A stretch of DNA of 64,000 nucleotides, taken from positions 62,001 to 126,000 of the forward strand of contig NZ_PKOJ01000005.1 in NCBI RefSeq assembly GCF_002860325.1, in the 5' to 3' direction. Under the pieces are notes generated by a model, which was not told the origin of the DNA, did not search any database, and saw nothing but the letters and a program-made list of their open reading frames with translations. Position numbers and translations under genes: made by a program. The DNA is from Neptunicoccus cionae (GTDB lineage: Bacteria; Pseudomonadota; Alphaproteobacteria; Rhodobacterales; Rhodobacteraceae). Shown one piece after another: positions 25,783-34,426 of this stretch (position 1 is its first letter; each line of letters opens with the position of its first letter).

Positions 25783-26859
25783 TTATTTCAGCGAGACGCC
25801 ATATGCTTCTTGCAGCCAGTTGGTCACAAAGGCCTTCGCCTCTGCAGAAACTGTCGTGCCGCGTTGTGTCGCTTTGGCCGCGCCTTCGCCTACGAAGACA
25901 GGGTATTTCCCGACACGTTTTTCAGCGATCTTGGCAAAATCGTCGCGGTTGCGCACTGCGTCAAAAGCCGCTGTGTAGGTCGCGATTACATCTTCAGGCG
26001 TACCTGCTGGCAGGAAGGCGATTTTCTGCACCGGAAAACCGGCGATGAAAAAGGCTTTCCAAGCGTCCCATGCCTCGCCAGAGGTTTCGCAGCCGTCGGT
26101 GGCTTCACAAACTTCCTTGAATGTCGGGATGTCCGGGAAGGTGGGGTCACGAACGATGTTGCCATCTTCGTCCAGCGCGCCCCATGTCATCATCGGTACG
26201 GCCTGACCTTTTTCAACCAGATCGGCAGAAGCCCCGAGGTAGCTTGACGAAGTCTGATAGTCGATCGTGGCCTCGCCGCGTTCAAACATCAGACGGCCAT
26301 CGCCACGTCCCTTGATGCCGAAAACCGGCTCTACGTTCATGCCGAGCATTTCCCATGCCAGCAACGGAACGAGATCAAGACGTGTTGCGCCCTGCGAGCC
26401 GTAGATGAAGTTGATGTCTTTGAGGTTATTGGCTGTCCCGTCGAATTTCTCGCCATCTGTGGGGTTCAGATACGCAACCCCGCCAGTGCCTGACGCCATC
26501 ACAGGATGCCAGTCGCTGTATTCGTAACGCACACGCGGATCGTCCAGCAGGTAGGGGAACTGGGTAGAGCCGGAGGTGCCAAACAGAACTGTGCCCTCGT
26601 CATGCTTTTGCTCCTGGAACCAGTTGGCGCCTTTTGTCGAACCGGCACCCGGCATGAACTTTACGACGACAGTGGGTTTGCCCGGCAGTTCTTCGGACAG
26701 AAGAGGCGCAAAAAAGTTTGCCCATTTGGCGGAGCCGCCGGTTTCCGAGAAGGGGATAACCCACTCGATTGTCTTGCCTGAAAAATCAACTTCAGCCAGC
26801 GCCGGAGCGGCGAGACAGACTGCGGATACCGCGGAAGCGGCGAAATACTTGATAGTCAT
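25783..26859 (-). CDS. tctC: TTT transporter solute-binding protein (TctC/Bug family)
   Basis: A 358-residue periplasmic Bug-family protein with a signal peptide ending near APALA-EV (residue 22). The mature start FSGKTIEWVIPFSETGGSAK and the KFMPGAGSTKGANWFQEQK segment correspond to the two substrate-binding beta-alpha loops of Bug proteins. Two cysteines in VCEATDGCETSG may form a disulphide. At 358 residues it is longer than the usual 320 or so. It opens the tctC-tctAB-prpF-usp operon and is divergent from the TctD/TctE two-component genes, the classical arrangement for tricarboxylate-inducible transport. Confidence 0.9.
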   Translation of the reverse strand: MTIKYFAASAVSAVCLAAPALAEVDFSGKTIEWVIPFSETGGSAKWANFFAPLLSEELPGKPTVVVKFMPGAGSTKGANWFQEQKHDEGTVLFGTSGSTQFPYLLDDPRVRYEYSDWHPVMASGTGGVAYLNPTDGEKFDGTANNLKDINFIYGSQGATRLDLVPLLAWEMLGMNVEPVFGIKGRGDGRLMFERGEATIDYQTSSSYLGASADLVEKGQAVPMMTWGALDEDGNIVRDPTFPDIPTFKEVCEATDGCETSGEAWDAWKAFFIAGFPVQKIAFLPAGTPEDVIATYTAAFDAVRNRDDFAKIAEKRVGKYPVFVGEGAAKATQRGTTVSAEAKAFVTNWLQEAYGVSLK

Positions 26860-26890
26860 AGGTGTCCTCCCGTAGACATACTGTAGCGGT

Positions 26891-26906
26891 CAGACGTTTA
26901 AGTCTG
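26891..26906. promoter_or_regulatory. Possible regulator site in the tctC/tctD divergent region
   Basis: CAGAC-GTTTAA-GTCTG is a small perfect inverted repeat 32 bp upstream of the tctC start in the 150-bp divergent region. TctD-type response regulators usually bind direct repeats, so this may instead be a chance or secondary element. It is recorded for its position only. Confidence 0.35.
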
Positions 26907-27009
26907 CCGTAATTCGGATTTGTGTTAGGGAACGAATCCCTCCTCCAACGCGGGCATACTGCCTCTTCAACCTTGCGCGAAACTTGCGCATAAGGATTAA
27001 TTGTTAATC

Positions 27010-27681
27010 ATGCGCATCACAGTCATCGAAGACAATGAAACCCTTGCACAGGGGATCGCCCACCGGCTGCGGGATCGCGGCCATGCGGTGGACCTGCTGC
27101 ATGACGGGGAAGATGCCGATACTTTTCTACGCCACGAAGGCGCGGACCTGATCGTGCTTGACTGCAACCTGCCCGGATGTGACGGGCTGGAGGTTCTGCG
27201 CCGACTGCGCCGTCGCGGCGACGGGACGCCGGTGATCCTGCTGACAGCGCGGGCAGAAACGTCAGAGCGGGTGGCAGGGCTGGATGCTGGGGCGGATGAT
27301 TACCTGACCAAGCCGTTTGAAATGGATGAACTGGAGGCACGGTTGCGCGCCATGGCGCGACGTAAGAACCTTGAATTTGCCGCCCGCGAAGTGATCGGCC
27401 CGTTGGTTTTTGACCGCACAAACCGTCAAGTGTTGTTGGATGAACAGCCATTGGCATTTCCACGCAAAGAGATGTCTACGCTGGAGTGCCTGTTGGAACG
27501 ACGCGGGCGTCTTGTTTCGAAATCCCAGTTGATCACCCATGTCTATGGCACCGGAGCAGAGCAGGAAGACAGCGCAATAGAGCCGCATGTGTCCCGACTT
27601 CGTAAGAGGTTGGAGCCTTTCGGCATACGTATCAAGGTCGCGCGCGGTTTGGGATACATGCTTGAGGTCGATAGCCTATGA
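27010..27681 (+). CDS. tctD: Response regulator, OmpR/PhoB family (TctD-like)
   Basis: A 223-residue response regulator. Receiver domain 1-120 with acidic pocket E7/D8, phosphorylation site Asp51 in LIVLDCNLPGCDG, and the K of YLTKPFEMDEL; winged-helix DNA-binding domain from about 130 (PRKEMSTLECLLERRGRLVS, HVSRLRKRLEPFG). The ATG at 27010 gives the normal MRITVIEDNE; a TTG at 27001, which has AAGGA at closer spacing, would add three residues. It shares a 4-base overlap with the sensor gene and is divergent from tctC. TctD/TctE systems induce tricarboxylate transport, which suits this locus. Confidence 0.9.
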   Translation: MRITVIEDNETLAQGIAHRLRDRGHAVDLLHDGEDADTFLRHEGADLIVLDCNLPGCDGLEVLRRLRRRGDGTPVILLTARAETSERVAGLDAGADDYLTKPFEMDELEARLRAMARRKNLEFAAREVIGPLVFDRTNRQVLLDEQPLAFPRKEMSTLECLLERRGRLVSKSQLITHVYGTGAEQEDSAIEPHVSRLRKRLEPFGIRIKVARGLGYMLEVDSL

Positions 27682-29048
27682 CCGCAATGTCGCTGCGCAC
27701 GCGGCTGTTCATGATGATCCTGCCCCCCCTGTTGCTGCTCTCTATAATTTTGGGGGTCTGGCGTTACGAGGCGGCGCAGCGCACTTCTGAAACCCTGTTT
27801 GATCGCAGCCTGTTGGCCGCCGCTCTCGCGATTTCCCGCGATGTCGCTATTTCGGGGGGCGATGCGCTGCTGCCCAGCACGCGGGATTTTGTTTCCGACG
27901 CCGGAGGCGGAGAGCTGTTTTATCATGTCACCGGTCCCGGCGGCATCTACATCACCGGTTACGCTTACCCACCGGTTTCCGGAGACCGAAAGGACGATAA
28001 CAGGCTGAACTACACGAATGCCGAGTACAGGGGCGAGCCTGTGCGCGTCCTGCGGATGACGGAAAGTACAACTATCGGCAATCTGACCGGCGATACGATA
28101 GTGACTGTCTGGCAAAGGGACAGTGATCGAAATGCCTTTGCCGCTTCGCTGGCGCGGCGGGCTGCTGCATTGATCGCCAGCCTGATGGCGGCGCTTGCCT
28201 TGGTGGTGTGGTTCGGGGTGAAGATCGGCTTGCGGCCCCTGAACGATTTGCAAGACGCTATCCGCGATCGGTCTCCAGACGATCTGGGCGATATACGCCG
28301 CGCCGTGCCAGCAGAGGTTTCTGGCATTGTCGCCACGTTGAACCGGCTGTTCGGGCAGGTGCGCCAGAGCATTGAGGATCATCAGGTCTTTATCTCCAAT
28401 GCCGCACACCAGCTGCGTAATCCCGCTTCTGCGCTTCTGTCGATGGCTGAGGTTTTGCCAGAGGTCAGCGATCCGCAAGAACGCCGTCTGAGAGAACGGG
28501 AATTGATTATGGCGGCGCGTAAATCTGCACGGCTTGCCAACCAGTTGTTGTCTCTCGAGCGGTTGCGATACGATGAAGTGCCGACATTCGAGACGCTTGA
28601 GCTCAACGCCATTGCTGCCGAAGTGTGTGGGGATTTCGCGCCAACGATCCTGTCACGGGACATAGGTTTCGATTTCGAACGGTATCCCGACCCCCTGCCG
28701 ATCAAGGGCGACGCGGTTCTGCTTGGTGAGGTGATCACCAACCTTCTGGAGAACGCCCTGACCCATGGCGGTGCAGGGTTTTCCATGATTAAAGTGAAGA
28801 CAATGATGGACGCGCAGTTTGCTGTTCTGACTGTGGAAGACGACGGGGTCGGCATTCCCGAAGACAGCGCTCAAGCGGCCTTTCAAAGGTTTGGTCAGTT
28901 GAGCGAAGGGGATGGCAGCGGCCTCGGTCTTGCAATCGTAAGGGATGTCATGCGCCGTCACGGGGGCGAAGCCGAGCTGGTACCGCAAGAGAAGGGGCTC
29001 GTCGTAAAAATCAAAATTCCAACGGCGCCGCCGCTCGTAAATTCCTAA
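27678..29048 (+). CDS. tctE: Sensor histidine kinase (TctE-like)
   Basis: A 456-residue inner-membrane sensor kinase. TM1 is at about 11-30 (MMILPPLLLLSIILGVWRYE), then a periplasmic 2CSK-type sensing domain of about 130 residues, TM2 at about 157-178, a HAMP-like linker (PLNDLQDAIRDR), the H-box AAHQLRNPASALLSMAEVL and the ATPase domain with EVITNLLENALTHG, VEDDGVGIPE and GSGLGLAIVRDVMRRHGG. The H-box has Gln-Leu-Arg-Asn instead of the common Glu-Leu-Arg-Thr, which may affect phosphatase activity. It should sense extracellular tricarboxylates and phosphorylate TctD. Confidence 0.9.
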   Translation: MTAMSLRTRLFMMILPPLLLLSIILGVWRYEAAQRTSETLFDRSLLAAALAISRDVAISGGDALLPSTRDFVSDAGGGELFYHVTGPGGIYITGYAYPPVSGDRKDDNRLNYTNAEYRGEPVRVLRMTESTTIGNLTGDTIVTVWQRDSDRNAFAASLARRAAALIASLMAALALVVWFGVKIGLRPLNDLQDAIRDRSPDDLGDIRRAVPAEVSGIVATLNRLFGQVRQSIEDHQVFISNAAHQLRNPASALLSMAEVLPEVSDPQERRLRERELIMAARKSARLANQLLSLERLRYDEVPTFETLELNAIAAEVCGDFAPTILSRDIGFDFERYPDPLPIKGDAVLLGEVITNLLENALTHGGAGFSMIKVKTMMDAQFAVLTVEDDGVGIPEDSAQAAFQRFGQLSEGDGSGLGLAIVRDVMRRHGGEAELVPQEKGLVVKIKIPTAPPLVNS

Positions 29049-29349
29049 TTCAAATCCCGCTGTATGTTCTGGCACGGTGTCTCACCTTTACGGATTCCGG
29101 CTTCTTGCCCTTGGCATAGCGGGCAGACAAGAGTTTCAGTATCTTTGACAGGTGGAAATCTCGTTCCTCGTTCGCGTGCACTCGATCCGAATACCTCATG
29201 GATTGTATACGTGGAAAATGGGCAGAGAAATTTTGAGGATAAGGTTGCGTGGCATCACCGATCAAACGGGCTCCTGCTGCTTGAAAATGCTGCAACTGGA
29301 ACTTTGAGAAGGCCGTCGGTTTTTAAAAAAATGTCTGAGCAAATGACCC
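29049..29349. other. Intergenic region without a supported gene
   Basis: This 301-bp stretch between the sensor kinase and the MBL hydrolase (convergent ends) is more A/T-rich than its surroundings, with a T-then-A run near 29318-29330. A plus-strand open frame crosses it and runs into the MBL gene but has no recognisable similarity or ribosome-binding site. No convincing terminator hairpin or RNA gene is visible. Confidence 0.5.
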
Positions 29350-30246
29350 TCAGAAAACATCAAAGTCATTCGCGATAGTGATTTCGCCATCAAAGGTTGA
29401 GGCGATTTTTTCAACGTAGGTGGGGGCAGTTGCGGCGTTAATTGTATCAAGGGGGATGTGGACAGCCACAACCTGTCTGACACCGGCGCGAGCAGCCAGT
29501 TCACCCAATTGTTCTGACACCAGATGATGTTCTGCCATATGTTTGGCCATCAGTTCCATGCGTTCCGCTGGCATATTCGGGTTTTGCAAACGCGTCCGCT
29601 CCATCGTTTTTTCGATGTCCATCAACTCCCCGACAAGGACATCAACGCCCTTGGCCATAGTTTCTAAGGCTGAACAGGGCCCAGTGTCACCTGTGAACAC
29701 AAAGGAGCGGTCTGGCGCATCAATGCGGTACGACAAAGACACTGGCCCTTCCTGACCAAAGTGTTCCTCTGATCTGAAATGCGTGTTTTCGCAGCAGGTG
29801 AAACAGATATCTTCAATTTCAACTTTATTACCGGGCGACAATTCCTGCACGCGCACGAAGTCACGGGGGTGGACACCATTCTGACCGGCAAAACCAAGAC
29901 CAATTTCCCATGTCACATCACATGCCGTCAGCAGCGCGTCGATGATCCGTTGTGTGCCGACGGGCCCATAAATATTGAGCGGCTCTTTACTTTGCATCAT
30001 CATCAGTTTTCCAAGACAGGCAAACAGACTGCCAATGTGATCAAAGTGATGATGGGTTATAAAGATATCGCGCACTTTACGAAAATCTGTGCCAGAGCGT
30101 TGCAATTGATCCATCGCCCCTTCGCCACAATCAATAAGGATGCGAAGATCCCCCCTTGAGATAAGATGCGCCGGTTGTGCCCGTTTAAGTTTCGGGACAG
30201 GGCCGCCGGCAGTTCCTAGCGTTGTGAACGTGGTTTTCAGGGTCAT
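29350..30246 (-). CDS. Metallo-beta-lactamase-fold hydrolase (RNase Z/arylsulfatase-like)
   Basis: A 298-residue MBL-fold enzyme. The dinuclear-metal motif THHHFDHIGS gives H65-x-H67-x-D69-H70; FVFTGDTGPCSAL supplies the bridging aspartate and VVAVHIPLD a late histidine. The N-terminal TTLGTAGGPVPKLKRAQPAH resembles RNase Z-like and AtsA-type MBL enzymes, which cleave phosphodiesters or sulfate esters. No signal peptide, so cytosolic. It is the last gene of the apparent usp-tctCBA-transaminase-dehalogenase operon, 33 bp after the dehalogenase fusion. A role as an ester, lactone or sulfate hydrolase in that pathway is plausible; activity cannot be told from sequence. Confidence 0.85.
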   Translation of the reverse strand: MTLKTTFTTLGTAGGPVPKLKRAQPAHLISRGDLRILIDCGEGAMDQLQRSGTDFRKVRDIFITHHHFDHIGSLFACLGKLMMMQSKEPLNIYGPVGTQRIIDALLTACDVTWEIGLGFAGQNGVHPRDFVRVQELSPGNKVEIEDICFTCCENTHFRSEEHFGQEGPVSLSYRIDAPDRSFVFTGDTGPCSALETMAKGVDVLVGELMDIEKTMERTRLQNPNMPAERMELMAKHMAEHHLVSEQLGELAARAGVRQVVAVHIPLDTINAATAPTYVEKIASTFDGEITIANDFDVF

Positions 30247-30279
30247 GGGGTCTCTTTCAATTGGATCAAAAGCAGTTGG

Positions 30280-33200
30280 TCACAAGTCGAGGGTGACGAC
30301 ACCGTCTTTGTTTGCGGCACGTGACTGGCAGGTGATGATCGCGCCGTGCCTTTGATCGTTTGACAATACAAAATCACGATGCTCCACGTCGCCTTCAATC
30401 AGGCCACATTTACAAACCCCACAAATGCCGTCAGCGCATTTTACGTCCACATGGACATTGTTTTCCAACAGAACGTCCGAGATCGATTTGTTCTCGGGGA
30501 TTGTGAATTCCTTGCCGGATCGGGCCAGTTTAACGGTAAAGGTATGGTTCACATAATCCGGCTGTTCGGGGACCGAGAAATATTCAAGATGCCGTGCCTC
30601 TTCCGGAAATCCCTGCCGCTCGGCGGCGTCCATAACGCTGGTCATGTAGCGTTCAGGCCCGCAGGTGTAGACATGCCAACCCTGTTGGTAATCGGCCAGA
30701 ATTGCATCCAGATCAGCGCGGTTTCCCTGATCCGAAAAATGGGTGCGAACCCGATCCGCCCAAGGCACTTGCGCCAATGCATCAATGAAACCGGCGTCTG
30801 CCTTGCGGCTTGCGGAATAGTGTACTTCGAAATCGGCCCCCAGATGATGCAGCCGGTGGGCAAATGCAATCATCGGCGTAATTCCGATACCGCCACCCAT
30901 TAAAAAGGTTTTAGTGGCATCTTCGACCAGTTCGAAATGGTTTATCGGTTTGGAGATAAAGACCCGCCGCCCTTCGTTGAAAATCCGGTGCAGCATTTTG
31001 GATCCGCCCCTGCCTTCGTCCTCGCGCAATACGCCGATTTGGTAGGATGTCGGGTCATTAGGATCACCGCACATTGAATACTGCCGCACGAGTTCCGGAG
31101 TCACCACAACATCCAGATGGGCCCCGGCAGTCCATGCGGGCAAAGGTGCGCCATCGAATGTTGTGAATTCATATGCCGTGACACCGGCCGTCATCTGGTC
31201 AACCTTTGAAATCTTGGCCATGATAACCGGCGCATCCCCGAAATCAGGGCGTTCGTGGGCGAGACCTTGGGTTTCGCCGCGTGCCAGACGGTCTTTGTAT
31301 TCGCTCGGGGTTATCATCGCCTGATAGGCAGCGATTCCCGCCTCTCGATCCGCTGGAAACGGGTAGGGCCACGGCCATGGCGCAAGATTTGCGGGGTAAA
31401 CTGCCAGTGTCTGGTCTTCGTATTTCAGGTCCAGATCGGGTTGGAGGTCGCGTCTATTGACGGGTTTGGCGGGCTCTTGATAACTGCCGTTTTCTTTCAG
31501 TTCGAGATCCCACCACCATTTTTTTGTGTCGTTCAGCCCACCATTGCCAAGCATGTCGTCCAGTTTGGCCAGCGCAGGTGCAGCTTTGGGAAAATTGGAT
31601 GCCATCCAGCGGAACGGCTTTTCGGCAAAGAGCCCTTCCAGATTCCAAGGACAGGTTTTCATGCACCTTCCGCACATGGCACCGCCTTCGGTTCCGATCC
31701 GGTAAGTCGTGCATTTCTGGCTGTCGGATTTCCAGGTTTCATAGCCGTTAAACATCAGCTTAGGTCCGGCAGTAATCGCACCGGACGGGCATTCGCGTGC
31801 GCATTTCTTGCAAGAATTGCAAAATTCCTGCAATCCGAAATCAATAGGCTTGTCATGGGCCATCGGCATATCAGTTGTGACAACACCCGATTTAAGCCTT
31901 GGCCCCAGCAGCGGATTCAAGATTACTTCACCGATGCGGCTGACTTCGCCAAGTCCCGACAAAAGCAGCAAGGGGGGTTGCAGTACTTCGCCGTCCATCA
32001 CGGTATGTGCTTTGGCGCTATACCCCATGTTGCGAATTTGCTTTGCGATCACGCCCCCGAGCAGGGAAAACCGCAAATAGGCGCGCATGGATTGGGACAC
32101 GGCGATCCAGTCGTCACCCGAGGCACCTTCCATTGTTTCAAAGCCCTGATCTATGACCATGCTGATTGCCTGATCATGGGGGGGGATCAATTCCGCGCCG
32201 GTTGCGTCATGGCTGTACCACGTCCAATCGGGACAACGGGAAATGCCAACAGCATCCACGCCCAGAAAGTAACTGGCTGCTTTCACGTTCGCTGCGTTAC
32301 GTTCCGCATCCGTCGGTTTCGGGCCATTCGCTTCGGGCAACCCGTCCTGTAGCAGGATAAACGCGCCAAGTGCGCCACGCTGTGCACTCGCGTGGGAGCT
32401 TTTGCGTACGAACCAGCCACCTGATGTGTCTTTTTGCTGTTTCTTTCCGAAATCGCCAAACTGGGCGCGCGCGAACATATCGGTGCGTTTGGGGACCCGT
32501 GGTACGCGGGCTTCATCAATAAACGTTGTGGGGTTGTCGACCCTTTTGAGTTTCTCAAAAGGATGCGCGCCCATAGCGTAATCACGCTTTGCATAAGGGT
32601 CGCGGTTCAACGCGCCTTTTGAAGACCCCTTGCCAAGCCACCACGCCGGACCTGCAGTTTTGAATCTGGGCTGTTCCCGCATCGGGGCGATAGGCTGATC
32701 GACGGCCATATCCATATCAGTTGTCACAACCGCAACTGAAAATCCTTCGCCAATCCACGGGGCGACGATCCGGCCAGCCTCTGACGAGGCAAGACCCGCT
32801 GCTACCGCCACTTTGTTCAGATCAACATCCGAAGACGTTGCCGTATGCGCCCGTGCATTAAACCCGAGCAGGCGCAGAAAACTTGCGAGAATTATAGCCG
32901 TTTCGGTGGCGCGGAGTGCGGAGCGATAGTCCATTGCGCCTTTGATCCAGTCGCCGCCAGGTTCGTCCGGGCTGGGATCCCGTGTGTGTTCCACAAGACA
33001 GGCGATTGCGTGGGTGTGTCCGGTAATCGGTGTTGCGGGCCGTGCAAGCGCTTCTTTTAATCCTGCCATGACAGCATCAATGCCCGCCGCAAGCGATTTG
33101 ATTTGCTTGGTCTGGATTTCTTGCGCCAACCGGTCGATATCGGGGTTGGTGACGGGGCTGTCCAGATGCATCGCAGGGGTTAGATCACAAATGCCGATCA

Positions 33201-33498
33201 TCGAGGCGTCTTGAAAATACCCGAAAGATTTCATGTGATTGGCACGTTCGACAGGGTCGGCTGGCGCGCCGCTTGTCTGTGGATTGACAAGGCCGTCCCG
33301 CAACACATCCATCATCGCCTGATATTCGCCCATTGCATTGACCAGTGAATGCGGCGTCTTCAGGTTCTTGAAACTTAGCGCGGCGTGAGCAGGAATATCC
33401 GACAGATCACTCCTCGCAGAGGTCTTTTGAAGACGCTCCAAAGGGTAGGGCCCAAGATGCATAGGACGATCTTTGGTAGAGAAGAATCGTGTGTTCAC
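30280..33498 (-). CDS. rdhA: Self-sufficient reductive dehalogenase: RdhA fused to flavin/2Fe-2S reductase
   Basis: A 1072-residue fusion. Residues about 1-700 are a cobalamin-dependent reductive dehalogenase with two 4Fe-4S motifs: C560-x2-C563-x2-C566-x3-C570-P, and C596 with C609-x2-C612-x3-C616-P. An internal duplication is visible as VVTTDMDMAVDQPI (258-271) and VVTTDMPMAHDKPI (539-552), matching the vestigial-plus-active corrinoid domains known in catabolic RdhA. Residues about 755-965 are an FMN/NAD(P)H reductase (RQYS 805-808, GGGIGITPM 868-876, TCGP), and the tail is a plant-type ferredoxin (C1021, C1026, C1029, C1057). There is no Tat signal and no rdhB anchor, so it is cytosolic and oxygen-tolerant-type, like BhbA and NpRdhA, which remove ortho-halogens from hydroxybenzoates. 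GTG start with AAAGG upstream. Tyr428 is a candidate catalytic residue, unverified. Confidence 0.93.
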   Translation of the reverse strand: MNTRFFSTKDRPMHLGPYPLERLQKTSARSDLSDIPAHAALSFKNLKTPHSLVNAMGEYQAMMDVLRDGLVNPQTSGAPADPVERANHMKSFGYFQDASMIGICDLTPAMHLDSPVTNPDIDRLAQEIQTKQIKSLAAGIDAVMAGLKEALARPATPITGHTHAIACLVEHTRDPSPDEPGGDWIKGAMDYRSALRATETAIILASFLRLLGFNARAHTATSSDVDLNKVAVAAGLASSEAGRIVAPWIGEGFSVAVVTTDMDMAVDQPIAPMREQPRFKTAGPAWWLGKGSSKGALNRDPYAKRDYAMGAHPFEKLKRVDNPTTFIDEARVPRVPKRTDMFARAQFGDFGKKQQKDTSGGWFVRKSSHASAQRGALGAFILLQDGLPEANGPKPTDAERNAANVKAASYFLGVDAVGISRCPDWTWYSHDATGAELIPPHDQAISMVIDQGFETMEGASGDDWIAVSQSMRAYLRFSLLGGVIAKQIRNMGYSAKAHTVMDGEVLQPPLLLLSGLGEVSRIGEVILNPLLGPRLKSGVVTTDMPMAHDKPIDFGLQEFCNSCKKCARECPSGAITAGPKLMFNGYETWKSDSQKCTTYRIGTEGGAMCGRCMKTCPWNLEGLFAEKPFRWMASNFPKAAPALAKLDDMLGNGGLNDTKKWWWDLELKENGSYQEPAKPVNRRDLQPDLDLKYEDQTLAVYPANLAPWPWPYPFPADREAGIAAYQAMITPSEYKDRLARGETQGLAHERPDFGDAPVIMAKISKVDQMTAGVTAYEFTTFDGAPLPAWTAGAHLDVVVTPELVRQYSMCGDPNDPTSYQIGVLREDEGRGGSKMLHRIFNEGRRVFISKPINHFELVEDATKTFLMGGGIGITPMIAFAHRLHHLGADFEVHYSASRKADAGFIDALAQVPWADRVRTHFSDQGNRADLDAILADYQQGWHVYTCGPERYMTSVMDAAERQGFPEEARHLEYFSVPEQPDYVNHTFTVKLARSGKEFTIPENKSISDVLLENNVHVDVKCADGICGVCKCGLIEGDVEHRDFVLSNDQRHGAIITCQSRAANKDGVVTLDL

Positions 33499-33540
33499 TG
33501 AATTTGCCTTTCGGGTTTCTGGTCAGCTGGTTGATCGGAA

Positions 33541-34404
33541 TCAAATGGCGTGCTGACGCAGGTCTTCGATCAAAATGGAACGTAGATCTTTGGTTGCTTT
33601 GCCCGGCTTGCCATCGCCGATGACTTTGCCATCCACTTCGACAACGGGCAGCGCAAAGATCGGCGATGCCGTGATGAACACTTCTTGTGCATCTTGGGCT
33701 TCGGCAATTGTGAAGGGTCTTTCTTCAACTGCCAGCCCGGCTTTTTCTGCCACCTTCAGAATGCCTTTGCGGGTGACGCCGTGCAGCAGGTCTGCCGACA
33801 GATCGCGGGTAATGATGGTGTTATCACGGATGATAAAGGCATTGGCGGACGTTGCCTCGGTCACATAGCCGTCCTTTACAAAGAAGGCGTCATTGGCCCC
33901 TGCTTTAATGGCCTGTGTTTTGACCATTGATGTGTAAAGCAGTTGAACGGATTTGATATCGCGGCGCAGCCAGCGCCCATCCTCGGCAGAGACGACCTTC
34001 AGCCCTTTCTTCGCGGCCGGATGTTCCAGCAGATTCATTTGTTGCGTGAAGGCCATGATGGTTGGTGCAACATCCACTGGAATAGCAAAGTCACGTTCCG
34101 CCACACCGCGCGAAACTTGCAGATAGACACCGCCAAACCCCAGATCGTTGCGCGCAACCAATTGCCGGTGCATCTCCAACAGATCGTCGCGGTCAACGGT
34201 AAATTCGAAATCCAGTTCATTCAGCGAACGCTGCAGCCGCTGGTAGTGGCCTTCAAAGTCCAGAAGCTTGTTGTCGACGACTGCGGTGAATTCATAGACC
34301 GCATCGGCCATAAGATAACCGCGGTCAAAAATCGATACCTTCGCTTCAGCGGCGGGTAGATATTGACCATCGAGATAAACCGTTCGTTCCGGTGAGAATT
34401 GCAT
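33541..34404 (-). CDS. D-amino-acid transaminase-like PLP enzyme (fold type IV)
   Basis: A 287-residue class IV aminotransferase. The start at 34404 has AGGA and gives MQFSPERTVYLDGQYLPAAE; the earlier frame adds 24 unrelated residues. Signatures are VSIFDRGYLMADAVYEF, the PLP lysine in WLRRDIKSVQLLYTS and the phosphate-binding TEATSANAFII. It resembles D-alanine/D-amino acid transaminases rather than branched-chain enzymes. It lies between tctA and the dehalogenase gene (42 bp), in one operon. That suggests either an amino-acid-like substrate such as a halogenated tyrosine analogue, or conversion of an aminodeoxychorismate-type lyase substrate; the partner is not known. Confidence 0.87.
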   Translation of the reverse strand: MQFSPERTVYLDGQYLPAAEAKVSIFDRGYLMADAVYEFTAVVDNKLLDFEGHYQRLQRSLNELDFEFTVDRDDLLEMHRQLVARNDLGFGGVYLQVSRGVAERDFAIPVDVAPTIMAFTQQMNLLEHPAAKKGLKVVSAEDGRWLRRDIKSVQLLYTSMVKTQAIKAGANDAFFVKDGYVTEATSANAFIIRDNTIITRDLSADLLHGVTRKGILKVAEKAGLAVEERPFTIAEAQDAQEVFITASPIFALPVVEVDGKVIGDGKPGKATKDLRSILIEDLRQHAI

Positions 34405-34426
34405 GGGAATTCCTATTCTGTTCACG

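Noticed and set aside
27543-28478. A 311-codon open frame antisense to tctE
   Set aside because: It lies fully opposite a convincing histidine kinase, has no recognisable domain and is a by-product of high G+C codon bias.
29064-29378. A 104-codon plus-strand frame in the gap after tctE
   Set aside because: No ribosome-binding site, no similarity, and its end runs into the MBL gene.
31255-32352. A 365-codon open frame antisense to the dehalogenase gene
   Set aside because: Cysteine- and arginine-rich translation with no domain similarity; it mirrors the codon structure of rdhA.
30280-33498. Possibility of a respiratory, membrane-anchored reductive dehalogenase
   Set aside because: No twin-arginine signal, no rdhB anchor gene, and a fused NAD(P)H reductase all point to the cytosolic catabolic type.
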